DNA of 5,277 bases from an uncultured Arthrobacter sp. (GTDB taxonomy: Bacteria; Actinomycetota; Actinomycetes; Actinomycetales; Micrococcaceae). Of the stretch, positions 4,767 through 5,277 are shown piece after piece. The notes below the pieces were generated by a model. The model ran no database searches and had not been told where the DNA came from. It saw only the letters and a program-made list of their open reading frames with translations. The DNA lies in assembly GCA_937873245.1 (NCBI GenBank), contig CALMVY010000271.1:1-5277 (forward strand), given 5' to 3'. Positions within the stretch are counted from its first letter, which is position 1. Each line of letters begins with the position of its first letter. The position numbers were made by a program, and so were the translations under genes.

Positions 4767-5277
4767 TGAACGGCGAGCAGGAGCCCGACATGGCTCCAAT
4801 AGCGGCACCAGCTATAACGGTCGCGGAGGTGGCCCGGGCGCTGGCCGCTGTCCAGCCCGCCCGCGACAGTGCCGGACTGATCAACCAAATCCGTGAGCTG
4901 GAAGACGCGAAATCCGCCCTGGCTGCCCGCCAGGCACGGCTGTCCGTCGCATTCGACCTGCTCCAGCGCCGCGAACAAGCCGCCGCCGGGATGCCCGCAG
5001 CCGAGCTTGGCGCCGGGGTCGGCGCGCAGATCGCCCTCGCCCGGCGCGAATCCCCCGCCAAGGGCAGCAGGCTCCTCGGCCTGGCCAAGGCCCTGGTCAC
5101 CGAGATGCCGCGCACTCTGGCTGCGTTGGAGGCCGGGCAGCTCAGCGAATGGCACGCCACCCTCCTGGTCCGCGAAACCGCCGGCCTTACCGCGGAAGAT
5201 CGGGCCGCCGTCGACGAAGAGCTCGCCCCAGACACCGGGACCTTCGACGGCGCCGGGGACCGCCGCATCGTCGCCGC
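4766..5277 (+). CDS. DUF222 domain HNH endonuclease-family protein, N-terminal 170 residues
   Basis: The frame starts at the ATG at 4766 and runs off the right edge. The visible part is the DUF222 (13E12 repeat) domain: a helix from about 36 to 75 (LINQIRELEDAKSALAARQA, then RLSVAFDLLQRREQ), the motif VGAQIALARRESPAKGSRLL (85-104) and LAKALVTEMPRTLAALEAGQ (106-125), followed by LSEWHATLLVRE and LTAEDRAAVDEEL. Members of this family in Arthrobacter and relatives usually continue for 300 residues or more and end in an HNH nuclease motif, which lies outside the window here. They are multicopy in these genomes and often associated with mobile elements; their function is not established. An internal ATG at residue 9 is an alternative start, but the leaderless promoter supports 4766. 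Confidence 0.88.
   Translation, partial: MNGEQEPDMAPIAAPAITVAEVARALAAVQPARDSAGLINQIRELEDAKSALAARQARLSVAFDLLQRREQAAAGMPAAELGAGVGAQIALARRESPAKGSRLLGLAKALVTEMPRTLAALEAGQLSEWHATLLVRETAGLTAEDRAAVDEELAPDTGTFDGAGDRRIVA

Noticed and set aside
4705..5268. Minus-strand open frame opposite the DUF222 gene
   Set aside because: It is a serine/arginine/alanine-rich shadow of a recognisable DUF222 domain on the plus strand.

Overview
The window is GC-rich. From about position 487 to the right end it looks like chromosome of an Arthrobacter-type actinobacterium (Micrococcaceae). The reasons are a DUF222 (13E12-type) HNH-endonuclease gene of the kind that is multicopy in those genomes, two promoters placed for leaderless transcripts, and the style of the alcohol dehydrogenase and amidohydrolase proteins. 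This is judged from recognition of protein families, not from a search.

Layout. Positions 1-486 (minus strand) hold the start of an unrecognised gene (1-111) and, upstream of it, the C-terminal part of an AbiEii-like nucleotidyltransferase toxin (136-486). At 483-486 that toxin fragment is joined in frame to the N-terminal 129 residues of a flavodoxin (487-873). The join falls exactly on a GATC. The left piece has ten GATC sites in 486 bases against three in the next 486, and the window itself begins with GATC. The simplest reading is that 1-486 is a proteobacterial-looking fragment joined artificially, by Sau3AI/MboI-type ligation, to actinobacterial DNA. A natural recombination is the alternative.

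Positions 2224-487 (minus strand) are a tight operon: a small STAS-like protein, a zinc-dependent alcohol dehydrogenase and the flavodoxin. Each gene overlaps the next by four bases (ATGA), which suggests translational coupling. A 431-base region without a gene (2225-2655) separates this operon from a divergent amidohydrolase. It carries two overlapping palindromes (a possible operator), two hairpins, and a well-spaced -35/-10 pair whose predicted transcription start is the amidohydrolase ATG.

Positions 2656-4155 (plus) encode a YtcJ-like metal-dependent amidohydrolase. It converges on, and overlaps by four bases, a minus-strand GIY-YIG-like protein (4152-4670). A 95-base divergent spacer follows, then the DUF222/HNH gene (4766 to the window end, incomplete), again with a leaderless-type -10 element.

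Working together: the dehydrogenase and flavodoxin suggest a small redox operon, and the small STAS-like protein might regulate it (inference). The amidohydrolase is a separate catabolic or detoxifying enzyme of unknown substrate. I see no tRNA, rRNA, CRISPR array, insertion sequence or convincing terminator. The most notable observation, the flavodoxin-AbiEii fusion, is more likely a chimera than a new biological system.
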